This document shows positions 7,404 through 18,245 of a DNA stretch of 64,000 nt, piece after piece. Every line of letters starts with the position of its first letter. Within the stretch, counting starts at the first letter, position 1. Where the stretch lies: the NCBI GenBank assembly GCA_015064485.1, contig SVSD01000004.1:1-64000 (forward strand), written 5' to 3'. The DNA is from Oscillospiraceae bacterium (GTDB lineage: Bacteria; Bacillota; Clostridia; Oscillospirales; CAG-382). Both the position numbers and the translations under genes were made by a program. Under the pieces are notes generated by a model. It did no database searches. It was given only the letters and a program-made list of their open reading frames with translations, and was not told the DNA's origin.

Positions 7404-8216
7404 ATGAAGGCAACAAGAAGACAGCAGATCCACGAGCTTTTACAGACAAAACCTTTCGTTTCGCTGAAAGAACTTGCGGAAATGTTTCCCGATGTTACAA
7501 CTATGACATTAAGACGAGATATAGAACATTTTGAAAAACAGGGTGAGCTTATAAAAGTCCGCAACGGCGCCCGCTCTATGAAATTTATAACGGCTACCGC
7601 GGATGAAACCTACCGCCGCCGCGAAAAGGAAAATGAGGCATCAAAGCGCACAATAGCATCGGCGGCTCTCCCCTATCTTGAAAGCGGAAAATGTGTCTTT
7701 CTGGACTCCGGTTCAACAATTATGCAGCTTGCGGCATTAATGCCCGACGAAGTTATGAATATTGTAACTCCCGGACCCAATGTATCTTTGAAGCTGATTG
7801 AAAAACGAAATCCCATAGTCACTCTTATCGGCGGGATATTAAACCGCGACAGTATTTCCGTAACAGGTGACATAAGTATAGAATCACTTAAAGCGATTGA
7901 TATCGATACTGCGTTTATAGTTCCGTCCGGCTATTCCGAAAAAAACGGTTTTTCCTGCGGAAATTACAGCGAATGTGAACTGAAAAGCTATGTTGTAAAA
8001 AACGCCAAAAAAGTAATTATGCTAATAGACTCATCAAAGTTCGAAAAGGAATTCCCCTACTCCTTCTGTACAATGTCAGACATCGATATCCTTATTACCG
8101 ATGCGGATTTTAAAAAGTATACTGAAAACGCCGAAAAATCCGGAGTTAAGATAGTATCTACAGGAACAGCGGTTTACAAAGGACATATATCAAAATGTAT
8201 TCCTGTTGAAATTTGA
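7404..8216 (+). CDS. DeoR/GlpR-family transcriptional regulator
   Basis: The 270-aa protein has an N-terminal winged helix (KATRRQQIHELLQTKPFVSLKELAEMF, then TMTLRRDIEHFEKQGEL) and a DeoRC sensor domain with FLDSGSTIMQLA and VTPGPNVSLKL, GGILNRDS and MLIDSSKF, the usual phosphosugar-binding fold. These proteins normally repress sugar genes until a phosphorylated sugar binds. The start is supported by AAGGAGG 10 bases upstream. The divergent GH94-like gene and the nearby GH63-like gene are the obvious targets, by position. Length is close to the usual 250-260 aa. Confidence 0.9.
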   Translation: MKATRRQQIHELLQTKPFVSLKELAEMFPDVTTMTLRRDIEHFEKQGELIKVRNGARSMKFITATADETYRRREKENEASKRTIASAALPYLESGKCVFLDSGSTIMQLAALMPDEVMNIVTPGPNVSLKLIEKRNPIVTLIGGILNRDSISVTGDISIESLKAIDIDTAFIVPSGYSEKNGFSCGNYSECELKSYVVKNAKKVIMLIDSSKFEKEFPYSFCTMSDIDILITDADFKKYTENAEKSGVKIVSTGTAVYKGHISKCIPVEI

Positions 8217-8286
8217 GATATCTATATGATATTTTTGTAAAAAAATCGTATTTTCTATTTACTTATTGAAGTTTTTGTAGTAAAAT

Positions 8287-8313
8287 AAAAGCGGTGCATT
8301 GCGCCGCTTTTTT
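8287..8313 (+). terminator. Intrinsic terminator after the deoR-family gene
   Basis: AAAAGCGG and CCGCTTTT pair around a short loop, followed by a T-rich run. A possible promoter (TTTACT, 17 bases, TAAAAT at 8258-8286) directly precedes it, so transcripts for the next gene could start at or inside this hairpin. Confidence 0.7.
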
Positions 8314-8341
8314 GCTTTTATTTTTAATTTAAGGAGTTGCT

Positions 8342-9100
8342 ATGAACACCAAACAGTACGGATATGCTATGGCAGGTGCGTATGATTTGCTCAACGACGG
8401 TATAGACCACGCAAAATGGGCTGATTTTATCGAAGAATGTATCAGGCGTTTTTCTGATATTCCCGTTAAAAATATATGCGAAACAGCATGCGGTACGGGT
8501 AGTATGGCGTGCGAACTTGCAAAAAGAGGCTATAATATAACCGCAAGCGATATATCCGAAGATATGCTTACTTCTGCTGAAATGAAAGCAAGGCAAATGG
8601 GTCTTTCTATACTTTTTGTCCTTCAGGATATGAGATATACAAAGATGTTTTCGCAAAAAGATCTTGTGCTTTGTCTTCTTGACAGTATGAATTATCTTAC
8701 AAAGCGGGAAGATATTGTTTCTGCTTTCGAGAGTGTGCATACCAGTCTTAAAGACGGCGGTCTTTTTATTTTTGATATGAATTCAAAATTCAAATTTGAA
8801 AATATTTATGCCGATAATTCTTATATCCTCGAATCCGAAAACATATATTGCGGTTGGGAAAATTTTTACAACCCCAAAACTAAGATTTGTGATTTTTATC
8901 TTTCCATCTTCTCACAGGATAAGGATTTGAATTATGTCCGCTGTGATGAGCATCAGAGAGAAAAAATGTATACGGTAAAGCAGATGAAATCTATAATAAA
9001 AGAAACCGGATTTACGCTTTGCGGTATTTACAGCGGTTTTGATTTTTCAAGCGGCGATGAGAATTGCGATGAAAGACTTTATTACATTCTGAAAAAATGA
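8342..9100 (+). CDS. Class I SAM-dependent methyltransferase, substrate unknown
   Basis: The 252-aa cytoplasmic protein has the class I motif I ICETACGTGSMACELAKRG near residue 38, motif II ITASDISEDML and a later LCLLDSMNYL strand, as in methyltransferase domain 25-type enzymes. The ending has aromatic strands. No target-recognition domain is visible, so a small-molecule substrate is more likely than DNA or RNA; this is inference. AAGGAG lies 6 bases before the ATG. It is 7 bases upstream of hslO and probably co-transcribed with it. Confidence 0.85.
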   Translation: MNTKQYGYAMAGAYDLLNDGIDHAKWADFIEECIRRFSDIPVKNICETACGTGSMACELAKRGYNITASDISEDMLTSAEMKARQMGLSILFVLQDMRYTKMFSQKDLVLCLLDSMNYLTKREDIVSAFESVHTSLKDGGLFIFDMNSKFKFENIYADNSYILESENIYCGWENFYNPKTKICDFYLSIFSQDKDLNYVRCDEHQREKMYTVKQMKSIIKETGFTLCGIYSGFDFSSGDENCDERLYYILKK

Positions 9101-9107
9101 GGAAAAT

Positions 9108-9992
9108 ATGAAAAAAGATATTATAACCCGTGCTATGACTTGCGACGGCAACGCAAGAATAATTGTCGTAAATACAACCGATATAACAAATTCTGCAATT
9201 AAATATCACAAGCTCTCCCCGACGGCGTCTGCCGCTCTCGGAAGAACTCTTGCCGCAGTTTCGATGATAGGTGTTATGCTTAAGAATAAAAATGACTCCG
9301 CCACACTTACTTTTGCAGGTGACGGTGTTTGCGGAAAGATCATCGGCGTTTCCGACTATATCGGAAATGTAAAGGGATATATCGAAGTTCCCGAGGCTGA
9401 CCTTCCCTCGAATTCTTTAGGAAAGCTTGATGTTGCAGGGGCTGTCGGCCGCGGTATGATGTATCTTGTAAGAGATGTGGGAGAAAAAGAGCCTTATGTC
9501 GGCGTTACCCCCATTGTATCGGGCGAGATTGCCGAGGACATAACAAATTATTTTGTTACAAGCGAACAGATTCCGACAGTATGCGGTCTTGGTGTCCTTA
9601 TCGAAAAGGATCATTCCTGCCGTGCTTCGGGCGGTTTTATGATACAGCTTTTGCCAGGTGCGGATGACGCCTTTATTACAGAGCTTGAAAAGCGTCTTAC
9701 ACTTGTATATTCCGTTTCCGCATATTTTGACAGAGGTCTTTCAAACGAGCAGATCATAAAAGAAATCCTCGGCGACAACATTCCGTTTGACCTTTTTGAT
9801 GAAAACGATATAGGCTATGAATGTGACTGCACCAGAGAAAGAACAAGAAAAGCTCTTTTAAGCCTTCCCGAAAAAGACATTCAGGAAATGATCGACGACG
9901 GAAAAGAGATTGAAATGACCTGCCGTTTCTGCGACAGCATTTATAAATTTTCCGTTGATGAACTTATAGAAATCAGAGACAGCAGAAAATGA
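9108..9992 (+). CDS. hslO: Redox-regulated chaperonin Hsp33
   Basis: The 294-aa protein is a holdase activated by oxidative unfolding. The N-terminal fold begins DIITRAMTCDGNARI, and the C-terminal zinc switch is present as YECDCTRER and MTCRFCDS, the CxC and CxxC pairs about 30 residues apart. Length is normal. It follows the methyltransferase by 7 bases and overlaps the miaB start by 4 bases (ATGA), so translation is coupled. Confidence 0.95.
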   Translation: MKKDIITRAMTCDGNARIIVVNTTDITNSAIKYHKLSPTASAALGRTLAAVSMIGVMLKNKNDSATLTFAGDGVCGKIIGVSDYIGNVKGYIEVPEADLPSNSLGKLDVAGAVGRGMMYLVRDVGEKEPYVGVTPIVSGEIAEDITNYFVTSEQIPTVCGLGVLIEKDHSCRASGGFMIQLLPGADDAFITELEKRLTLVYSVSAYFDRGLSNEQIIKEILGDNIPFDLFDENDIGYECDCTRERTRKALLSLPEKDIQEMIDDGKEIEMTCRFCDSIYKFSVDELIEIRDSRK

Positions 9993-11413
9993 ACGATATC
10001 AAAAATTGCGGAATATCTCTTTCCGAACAGGAAAAGTATGCCGAAAAAGTAAGAAGCTTAATAAAAGAAAAACAGGAAAAATCAGGCAGAAAGCTTTTAT
10101 GCTATATTACAACTTTCGGCTGTCAGCAAAACGAAGCAGACAGCGAAAGACTTATGGGACAGGCAGTTTCCTTAGGCTACGAAAAGACAGACGATCCCGA
10201 ATCTGCCGACCTTATAATCTACAACACTTGTGCTGTGCGTGAGCACGCAGAGCTCAGAGCTCTTTCAAGAACAGGAGCTCTCAAGCATCTTAAAGAAAAA
10301 AACAAAGATCTCATTATCGGTCTTTGGGGATGTATGGTAACTCAAAATCACAGAATGAACGATGTCAAGATGAGCTATCCTTATGTTGATTTTGTTGCGG
10401 GAACAAATATGCTCCCAAGACTTGCCGAAATTCTTTGCGATGTTATGGTAAACGACAGGCGGAGATATTATGTAACAGAGGATGTTACATCAGAAATTAC
10501 AGAAGGCGTTCCCGTTTTAAGAGAAAACGATATAAAGGCGTATGTTTCTATTATGTACGGCTGTAACAATTTCTGTACATACTGCGTTGTTCCGTATGTT
10601 AGAGGCAGAGAAAGAAGCAGAAAAAAGGAATTTATAATAGAAGAAGTCAAAGAGCTTGTAAATTCAGGCTACAGGGAGATCACCCTGCTCGGACAGAATG
10701 TAAACTCCTACGGAGATAAAGAGTACGGCTTTGTTGATCTTTTAAAGGATCTTTGCGCCATCAACGGGGATTTTACATTAAGATTTATGACATCCCATCC
10801 GAAGGATGCATCAGACGAACTTATCGACCTTATCGCAGAAAACAAAAAACTCGCAAAGCAGTTTCATCTTCCCATGCAGTCGGGAAGCACGGAAATTCTT
10901 CGAAGAATGAACCGAAAATATACTGCTGAAAAATATATTGCCCTTGCAGAAAAAATAAAAGAAAAAATCCCCGGAGTATCGCTTACCACAGACATTATCG
11001 TAGGTTTTCCGGGTGAGACCGAGGAAGATTTTCTTGAAACATATAAGGCTGTTGAGAAGCTTCGCTTCGACTCTATTTTCTCGTTTATCTATTCCCCGAG
11101 AAAAGGAACTCCCGCAGCTCAAATGGAAGATCCGGCGACAAAAGAAGAAAAGACTGACAGAATGTCAAGACTTATTGCTCTGCAAACAGAAATCTCCGCC
11201 GAAATCAACAAATGCTTTGTCGGAAAGACAGTGTCTGCTCTTTGTGATACAAGAAAAAGGCTTGAAAACGGCTTATATGCAGCAAAGACTACCGGCAACA
11301 AAACAGTATTTTTTGACTTTAACGGTGATATAAATTCTGTTTACGGAAAAAATATAGATATCAAAATAACACGCTCAACAGCGGCGCAGCTGTACGGCGA
11401 ATACGAAAAATAA
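9989..11413 (+). CDS. miaB: tRNA-2-methylthio-N6-dimethylallyladenosine synthase
   Basis: The radical SAM methylthiotransferase adds a 2-methylthio group to i6A37 of tRNAs reading UNN codons. The 474-aa protein shows the N-terminal cluster cysteines (TFGCQQNEADSER, YNTCAVREHAE, GLWGCMVTQ), the radical SAM CxxxCxxC (YGCNNFCTYCVVPYVRGRE) and a C-terminal TRAM domain. VGTD-type and QxGS segments (LPMQSGSTEILRRMNRKYT) fit MiaB rather than MtaB or RimO. The start overlaps hslO. A YlbF-like gene follows at 20 bases. Confidence 0.93.
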   Translation: MNDIKNCGISLSEQEKYAEKVRSLIKEKQEKSGRKLLCYITTFGCQQNEADSERLMGQAVSLGYEKTDDPESADLIIYNTCAVREHAELRALSRTGALKHLKEKNKDLIIGLWGCMVTQNHRMNDVKMSYPYVDFVAGTNMLPRLAEILCDVMVNDRRRYYVTEDVTSEITEGVPVLRENDIKAYVSIMYGCNNFCTYCVVPYVRGRERSRKKEFIIEEVKELVNSGYREITLLGQNVNSYGDKEYGFVDLLKDLCAINGDFTLRFMTSHPKDASDELIDLIAENKKLAKQFHLPMQSGSTEILRRMNRKYTAEKYIALAEKIKEKIPGVSLTTDIIVGFPGETEEDFLETYKAVEKLRFDSIFSFIYSPRKGTPAAQMEDPATKEEKTDRMSRLIALQTEISAEINKCFVGKTVSALCDTRKRLENGLYAAKTTGNKTVFFDFNGDINSVYGKNIDIKITRSTAAQLYGEYEK

Positions 11414-11433
11414 AAAAGGACAGGTATTATAAT

Positions 11434-11829
11434 ATGAAATTACTCGAACTCTCAAGACAGCTCGGTGAGGAATTAAGAAACAGCGAAGAATTCAAAAAAT
11501 ACCAGGAGCTTCGCGAAAAATGCCGTGAAAATCACGAACTCGAAGAAAAAATAAATGAATTCAAAATCCAGAAAAAAGTTTACGACACAGAATTTGCCCG
11601 CGAAGGTCATGACGAGGAAATGCTTTCTGTAATAAAGCTGAGACTCGACACTCTTTACGAGGAAATTTATGCAACAGACCTTATGAAGGAGTTTACCGTT
11701 GCGGAAGACAATTTCAATATTCTTTTAAACGCAGTCAATATGACGATCACTTCTTACATTTCCGAACAGCCTGCAACGGCGCAAGGCGGCTGCACCCACG
11801 ACTGCAGCACCTGCAGCGGATGCCACTGA
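11434..11829 (+). CDS. YlbF/YmcA-family protein with a cysteine tail
   Basis: The 131-aa protein is mainly helical (ARQLGEELRNSEEFKKYQELREKC..., then long amphipathic helices), as in the Com_YlbF family. In Bacillus subtilis YlbF, YmcA and YaaT form a complex that affects RNase Y-dependent RNA processing, and iron-sulfur clusters have been reported on it. Here the protein ends in GGCTHDCSTCSGCH, four cysteines spaced 3-2-2 that could bind a metal or cluster; the ligand is inference. It lies between miaB and mutS in a tight + operon, 20 and 30 bases from its neighbours. Confidence 0.8.
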   Translation: MKLLELSRQLGEELRNSEEFKKYQELREKCRENHELEEKINEFKIQKKVYDTEFAREGHDEEMLSVIKLRLDTLYEEIYATDLMKEFTVAEDNFNILLNAVNMTITSYISEQPATAQGGCTHDCSTCSGCH

Positions 11830-11859
11830 TTAAAAGCAATTCAGCAAAGAGGTAATAAA

Positions 11860-14457
11860 ATGGGCTATACTCCTATGATGCGGCAGTATCTTGAAACAAA
11901 AGAAAATTATAAAGACCATATACTTTTCTACCGTCTCGGGGACTTTTACGAAATGTTTTTCGACGATGCGATAACAACATCCCGTGTGCTTGAGCTCACT
12001 CTTACGGGTAAAGACTGCGGGATGGAAGAGCGTGCGCCTATGTGCGGAATTCCATATCATGCGGCGGACCAGTATATCGCAAGACTTGTAAAAAAAGGTT
12101 ATAAAGTCGCAATATGCGAGCAGACCGAGGACCCTGCAACCGCAAAAGGGCTTGTAAAGCGAGAGGTTGTCCGCATAATAACACCAGGTACGGTTACCGA
12201 GGGAAGTTTACTTGTCGACGGAAAAAACAACTATCTTTGTGCCGTATATATAGACGGACTTCGCGCAGGAATTGCCCTTTGCGATATTTCCACCGCAGAT
12301 GTTTATGCCACAGATTTTGCCGACGGCAATATCGATGTAAAAGTTTTAAACGAACTTGGAATATATACCCCCAGCGAGGTTATACTCAATATTCCCGCAG
12401 ATAACTGCGAAACGATTAGGGACTTTGTAAATATCCGCCTTGGTGCAAGCCTTTCATCCGGCGAAAAGGCAAGATTTAAATTCGACATTGCCGTACTTTC
12501 AAATCAGTTTGGAGAAGGATTTATGCATCATACCGGAATTTCCGAAGATTCGGCGGCGCTTCCGGCACTTTGTGCACTTCTTTCATACATAACAGAAACT
12601 CAGAAGACCGATATTTCTTTTATCAACAAGCTCAATTATTACAGCAACGAGCAATTTCTTGAAATCGACATAAATACAAGAAGAAATCTTGAGCTTTGCG
12701 AAACTATGCGTTCAAAGGAAAAGAAGGGTTCTCTTTTGTGGGTGCTTGACAAAACAAAAACTGCCATGGGTGCAAGACTTTTGCGTAAATGGATAGAACA
12801 GCCCCTTGTTTCGAGAAATCTTATCGAACGCCGTCAGTCGGCAGTTTCGGAGCTTTTCAACGATATGATTACAAAGGATACCCTTGCCGAAAGACTTTCA
12901 AAGGTCAGCGACCTTGAGCGTCTTATGACAAAAATAGTCTATAACACTGCAAACGGCAGAGATCTTAAATCTCTTGAAAATACTGCAAAACAGCTTCCCG
13001 TTATCAAAACTATGCTTTCAGCCTTTTCAAGCACCGAAATGTGCGATCTTTATAATTCTATCGACACTCTTTCGGATATAGAAAAAACTATAAGCGAAGC
13101 TGTCGTTGACGAACCTCCTTTTTCGGTTCGTGAAGGCGGTATCTTCAGATCAGGCTATAATGCGGCGATAGATGAGCTTCGTTCCATGATGGGCGAGGGC
13201 GAAAGCTGGCTTGTAAAGATAGAACAGCAGGAAAGAGAAGCTACAGGTATTAAAAATCTTAAGATCGGCTACAACCGTGTTTTCGGTTACTACCTTGAAG
13301 TCACAAATTCCTACAAGGACCTCGTTCCCGACCGCTACATAAGAAAGCAGACTCTTACAGGGGCTGAAAGATATATAACAGAAGAACTTAAGGAAATGGA
13401 ATCCCGTGTTCTCGGTGCAAAGGACAAGGTTACCGCCCTTGAATACGAGCTTTTCCAAAAAATAAGAGAATATATAGCAGAAAACATTTCAAGAATACGC
13501 TCAACCGCAGCGGCTCTTTCCCGTCTTGATGTTTTTGCATCTCTTGCGGATGTTGCCAAGAAAAACAACTTCGTATGTCCTGAGGTTGATTATTCCGACA
13601 AGATCTATATAAAAGACGGAAGACATCCGATCGTTGAAACTTTTTTACCCGAGGGAATGTTTATTCCTAATGATGTGGAGCTTGATAACAATTCCCGCCT
13701 TATGCTCATAACAGGCCCTAATATGGCCGGTAAATCCACATACATGCGTCAGTCGGCACTTATCGTCGTTATGGCTCAGATGGGCTCTTTTGTACCCGCA
13801 AGAGAAGCCCGGATCGGAATTGTTGATAAGCTTTTTACACGCGTCGGGGCATCCGACGATCTTGCTTCAGGTCAATCAACATTTATGCTTGAAATGACAG
13901 AAGTAGCTTACATTTTAAAAAATGCAACAAACAAGAGCTTTATCATCTACGACGAAATCGGCAGAGGTACTTCCACCTTTGACGGTATGAGTATAGCAAG
14001 AGCTGTTGCCGAATATACCGCAGGAAAAAAACTTGCGGCAAAAACTATGTTTGCAACCCATTATCATGAGCTTTGCGAACTTGAGGAAACATGCCAAGGT
14101 GTTATAAACTACAATATCGCCGCAAAAAAGCGCGGGGATGAGCTCATATTCCTGCGTAAAATCATAAAAGGTGCGGCGGACGACAGCTATGGTATTGAAG
14201 TTGCAAAGCTTGCAGGAATTCCAAAGGAAGTAACAAAAAGAGCGCAGGTAATTCTCGACAGCCTCAATGATGGCAAAAACATTCCCGAATCAAAGCTTTC
14301 TGTAAAAAAGAAGGATAACGATGACGGATTCAGAGAAATATCCATTGATGATCTCGGGAAATTCGAGGTTGCAGATAAACTCCAAAAACTCGACCTTAAT
14401 ACCCTAACTCCCATCGAAGCACTAACTAAGCTTTACGAACTTAAAAATCTTCTTTAA
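11860..14457 (+). CDS. mutS: DNA mismatch repair protein MutS
   Basis: The 865-aa mismatch sensor has the N-terminal GDFYEMFFDDA with the Phe-x-Glu that stacks on the mismatch, connector, lever and clamp helices, then the ATPase domain with ITGPNMAGKSTYMRQ (Walker A) and FIIYDEIGRGTSTFDG (Walker B), and ATHYHEL. The C-terminal helix-turn-helix dimerisation segment is present. Length is normal. GAGG lies ahead of the ATG, and mutL follows by 23 bases in the same operon. Confidence 0.97.
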   Translation: MGYTPMMRQYLETKENYKDHILFYRLGDFYEMFFDDAITTSRVLELTLTGKDCGMEERAPMCGIPYHAADQYIARLVKKGYKVAICEQTEDPATAKGLVKREVVRIITPGTVTEGSLLVDGKNNYLCAVYIDGLRAGIALCDISTADVYATDFADGNIDVKVLNELGIYTPSEVILNIPADNCETIRDFVNIRLGASLSSGEKARFKFDIAVLSNQFGEGFMHHTGISEDSAALPALCALLSYITETQKTDISFINKLNYYSNEQFLEIDINTRRNLELCETMRSKEKKGSLLWVLDKTKTAMGARLLRKWIEQPLVSRNLIERRQSAVSELFNDMITKDTLAERLSKVSDLERLMTKIVYNTANGRDLKSLENTAKQLPVIKTMLSAFSSTEMCDLYNSIDTLSDIEKTISEAVVDEPPFSVREGGIFRSGYNAAIDELRSMMGEGESWLVKIEQQEREATGIKNLKIGYNRVFGYYLEVTNSYKDLVPDRYIRKQTLTGAERYITEELKEMESRVLGAKDKVTALEYELFQKIREYIAENISRIRSTAAALSRLDVFASLADVAKKNNFVCPEVDYSDKIYIKDGRHPIVETFLPEGMFIPNDVELDNNSRLMLITGPNMAGKSTYMRQSALIVVMAQMGSFVPAREARIGIVDKLFTRVGASDDLASGQSTFMLEMTEVAYILKNATNKSFIIYDEIGRGTSTFDGMSIARAVAEYTAGKKLAAKTMFATHYHELCELEETCQGVINYNIAAKKRGDELIFLRKIIKGAADDSYGIEVAKLAGIPKEVTKRAQVILDSLNDGKNIPESKLSVKKKDNDDGFREISIDDLGKFEVADKLQKLDLNTLTPIEALTKLYELKNLL

Positions 14458-14480
14458 ACCATCCGAAAGGCGGTGAAAAA

Positions 14481-16508
14481 ATGGCAATAAATATACTTGA
14501 CAAGCATACGGCAAATCTTATTGCCGCAGGCGAAGTTGTTGAACGGCCCGCTTCTGCCATCAAGGAAATGCTCGAAAACTCGGCCGATGCAGGCGCGACA
14601 AGAGTAACTGTCGAAATCAAAAACGGCGGCACTTCGTATTTTCGTGTAACCGACAATGGCACAGGTATGTCAAAGGAAGATCTTCCGAAAGCGGTCCTTC
14701 GCCACGCAACAAGCAAAATCGCCACCTCCGCCGACCTTTCTTCTATTGGTACATACGGCTTCCGAGGAGAGGCACTTGCTGCCATTGCCGCAGTTTGCGA
14801 CCTTAAGATTCTCACAAAAAGACGCGAGGACGAATTCGGGAATGTGCTTCATATAAACTCAGGTGAAATAATCGAAAACGGACAAGCCGGCTGTCCCGAC
14901 GGCACAACTATTGCCGCTTCAAATATTTTTATGAACATTCCTGCAAGACGAAAATTCTTGAAAAAAGATGTTTCGGAAGCGAATGCCTGTCTTGCCGTTA
15001 CAGAAAAATTTGCTCTTTCCCGCCCCGATATTGCAGTAACCTTCATTTCCGACGGAAATATTAAGCTTCGTACCGCAGGCGACGGGATACTCAAAAACGC
15101 AATATATTCCTGCCTTGGCAAGGAATTTTCCGCAAAACTTATTCCGCTTGAATATACATACGAAGGTATCACAATTTCAGGATATATCGGAAAACCCGAA
15201 ACAGCACGCCCTTCAAGAAGTATGCAGAACTTCTTTATAAACGGAAGATACATCCGCTCCGGTACGATATGTGCCGCACTGGAGGAGGGCTTCAGGGCTT
15301 TTTGTCCGACAGGAAAATTTCCCGCGGCCGTAATTTTCTGTACCCTTGATTTTTCAAGAGTTGATGTAAATATACATCCGGCAAAAACAGAAGTCAAATT
15401 TTCAGAAGAAAAGCTTGTGTTTGAAGCTGTTCTTTTTGCTGTAAGAACTGCATTAAATAAAGGCTCGTCCTATCAAGCTCCCCCAGCACAAAATACAGTC
15501 ACAAATAATATTGTAACCCCTCCCCCTCAAAGCATAAATACACAAAATTTCGAAAAACCGAAGGTTTCTCCTCTCGAAATGTCAAAAGCAATAGGAATAA
15601 CTCCCGAAGCTTTACCAAAGACCTCAACAGAAACCTTCAAAACAGAAGACAGAAAAAAAGAAGTACAAAACGATGTCCCATTCGGAAAAGTTCAAACGGC
15701 AGCGGAAACTGTAAAGGAAAAATCCGTTCCCGATTTTAAAAATGCTTTTTTGGGCGACAGCGAGGGACTTACAGAAAGTTCGTCTGCGAAATTCTCCGAG
15801 GAAATGTTTGTAAAAGCATCTATACCTGTCGAGAATATGGATATCTTTGCTCCTCCGAAAAAGGAAGAAGTAAAAAATGAAGCAGAAAAAGAGCTTTCGG
15901 AAGAACAGGTATCCTTCGAGCTCCCCGAAGAAAAACAAGATAAAATCTCTTTCCGTGTTATAGGCGAATGTTTTGATTCGTTCATTCTTGTCGAAAAGGA
16001 TGATGTTCTTTATATCATCGACAAGCACGCCGCCCATGAAAGAATTATTTATGAAGAGATTAAAAATGCGGATGTTTCGGGTTCTCAAACGCTTCTTGAA
16101 CCTGTACGAATTCCGCTGACCACTGAAGAATTTTCTGTTATAACCGAGAATTCCGATTATTTTAAAAATACCGGTTTCTCTTTTGACTCTTTCGGAACAA
16201 GCACACTTCTTGTTAGAGCATATCCTATGATGCTTGACAAAAAAGACCTCCCGGACATATTCTCTGCCCTTGCCGCAAAGCTTTCGGAAGGAAACGGCAA
16301 TGCCGCAGGAGATCTCTTTGACAGAGCCTTGTTTTCGGCGGCATGCAAAGCGGCAGTCAAGGCGGGACAGCGAAACTCTCATCTGCAGGATGAATATATT
16401 GCTCAAAAGATATTTTCTTCCGAAGCAATTTTATATTGTCCGCACGGAAGACCGGTCATTACAGAATTTACTAAAGAAAAAATGTACCGCACTTTTAAGC
16501 GTACATAA
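14481..16508 (+). CDS. mutL: DNA mismatch repair protein MutL
   Basis: The 675-aa protein has the GHKL ATPase domain (IAAGEVVERPASAIKEMLENS, ADAGAT, GFRGEALAAIAAV, GRYI) up to ~330, a ~170-residue disordered linker rich in Pro, Lys and Glu, and a C-terminal dimerisation and nuclease domain. The endonuclease motif reads DKHAAHERIIYEE, where most family members have DQHA, and the zinc-site partners AACKAAVKAG and CPHGRPV are present. It is therefore probably a nicking-competent MutL, as in Gram-positives lacking MutH. It is co-transcribed with mutS and tgt. Confidence 0.95.
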   Translation: MAINILDKHTANLIAAGEVVERPASAIKEMLENSADAGATRVTVEIKNGGTSYFRVTDNGTGMSKEDLPKAVLRHATSKIATSADLSSIGTYGFRGEALAAIAAVCDLKILTKRREDEFGNVLHINSGEIIENGQAGCPDGTTIAASNIFMNIPARRKFLKKDVSEANACLAVTEKFALSRPDIAVTFISDGNIKLRTAGDGILKNAIYSCLGKEFSAKLIPLEYTYEGITISGYIGKPETARPSRSMQNFFINGRYIRSGTICAALEEGFRAFCPTGKFPAAVIFCTLDFSRVDVNIHPAKTEVKFSEEKLVFEAVLFAVRTALNKGSSYQAPPAQNTVTNNIVTPPPQSINTQNFEKPKVSPLEMSKAIGITPEALPKTSTETFKTEDRKKEVQNDVPFGKVQTAAETVKEKSVPDFKNAFLGDSEGLTESSSAKFSEEMFVKASIPVENMDIFAPPKKEEVKNEAEKELSEEQVSFELPEEKQDKISFRVIGECFDSFILVEKDDVLYIIDKHAAHERIIYEEIKNADVSGSQTLLEPVRIPLTTEEFSVITENSDYFKNTGFSFDSFGTSTLLVRAYPMMLDKKDLPDIFSALAAKLSEGNGNAAGDLFDRALFSAACKAAVKAGQRNSHLQDEYIAQKIFSSEAILYCPHGRPVITEFTKEKMYRTFKRT

Positions 16509-16519
16509 ATATATACTGA

Positions 16520-17668
<1,149 letters not shown>

Positions 17669-17764
17669 TAAGTCTTAAAGTTTTTGAGTTTTTTGTTCAT
17701 CATCAATTCACAATTAAATGATATTATAAAGCTTGTTTATTATTTTAACTATCGGAGGACTAAT

Positions 17765-18181
17765 ATGAATTATCTCAATTTTATTCTTGACGGAACAACA
17801 CCTGCACCCGAGGCAGCTTCAGGCGGTCTTATGGCTACAATTATGAGCTTTCTCCCTTTCCTTCTTCTTATTCCTGTTTTCTATTTCTTTATGTACAGAC
17901 CTCAGAAGAAGCAGGAAAAAGAAACTGCTGAAATGCGCAACAACCTTATGATCGGCGATGAAATCACTACAATCGGCGGTATTATGGGAAAGATCGTAAA
18001 AGTAAAGGACGAATATATCGTTATCGAAACAGGCGCTGACAGAACAAAGATAAAGTTCAAAAAGACAGCTATTGCAACAGTTGACAAGAAAGCAAACAGC
18101 GATGAAAAGAAAGGCTCATCCTTTAAAGTTTCTGCTGCAAAGGCAAAAGAAGAAACAAAACCCGAAGAAAAAGCTGAATAA
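17765..18181 (+). CDS. yajC: Preprotein translocase subunit YajC
   Basis: I start at ATG 17765 (138 aa) because ATCGGAGGA lies just upstream; the track's 27-residue extension has no RBS. There is one N-terminal membrane helix (MSFLPFLLLIPVFYFFMYRPQ), then the cytoplasmic YajC core EMRNNLMIGDEITTIGGIMGKIVKVKDEYIVIE and a Lys/Glu-rich tail. YajC associates with SecDF, which are encoded 31 kb away at 49512-52093. Confidence 0.93.
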   Translation: MNYLNFILDGTTPAPEAASGGLMATIMSFLPFLLLIPVFYFFMYRPQKKQEKETAEMRNNLMIGDEITTIGGIMGKIVKVKDEYIVIETGADRTKIKFKKTAIATVDKKANSDEKKGSSFKVSAAKAKEETKPEEKAE

Positions 18182-18245
18182 TTATTCTAAAACAAAAATT
18201 TCCGAATATGTTATATCAAAAGATATTTCATATTCGGAGTTTTTT

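Noticed and set aside
136-8300. Shared 13-mer AAAGCGGTGCATT at ~139 and ~8288
   Set aside because: Both are in hairpin arms, but the stems and contexts differ; a chance match of this length is expected somewhere in 64 kb.
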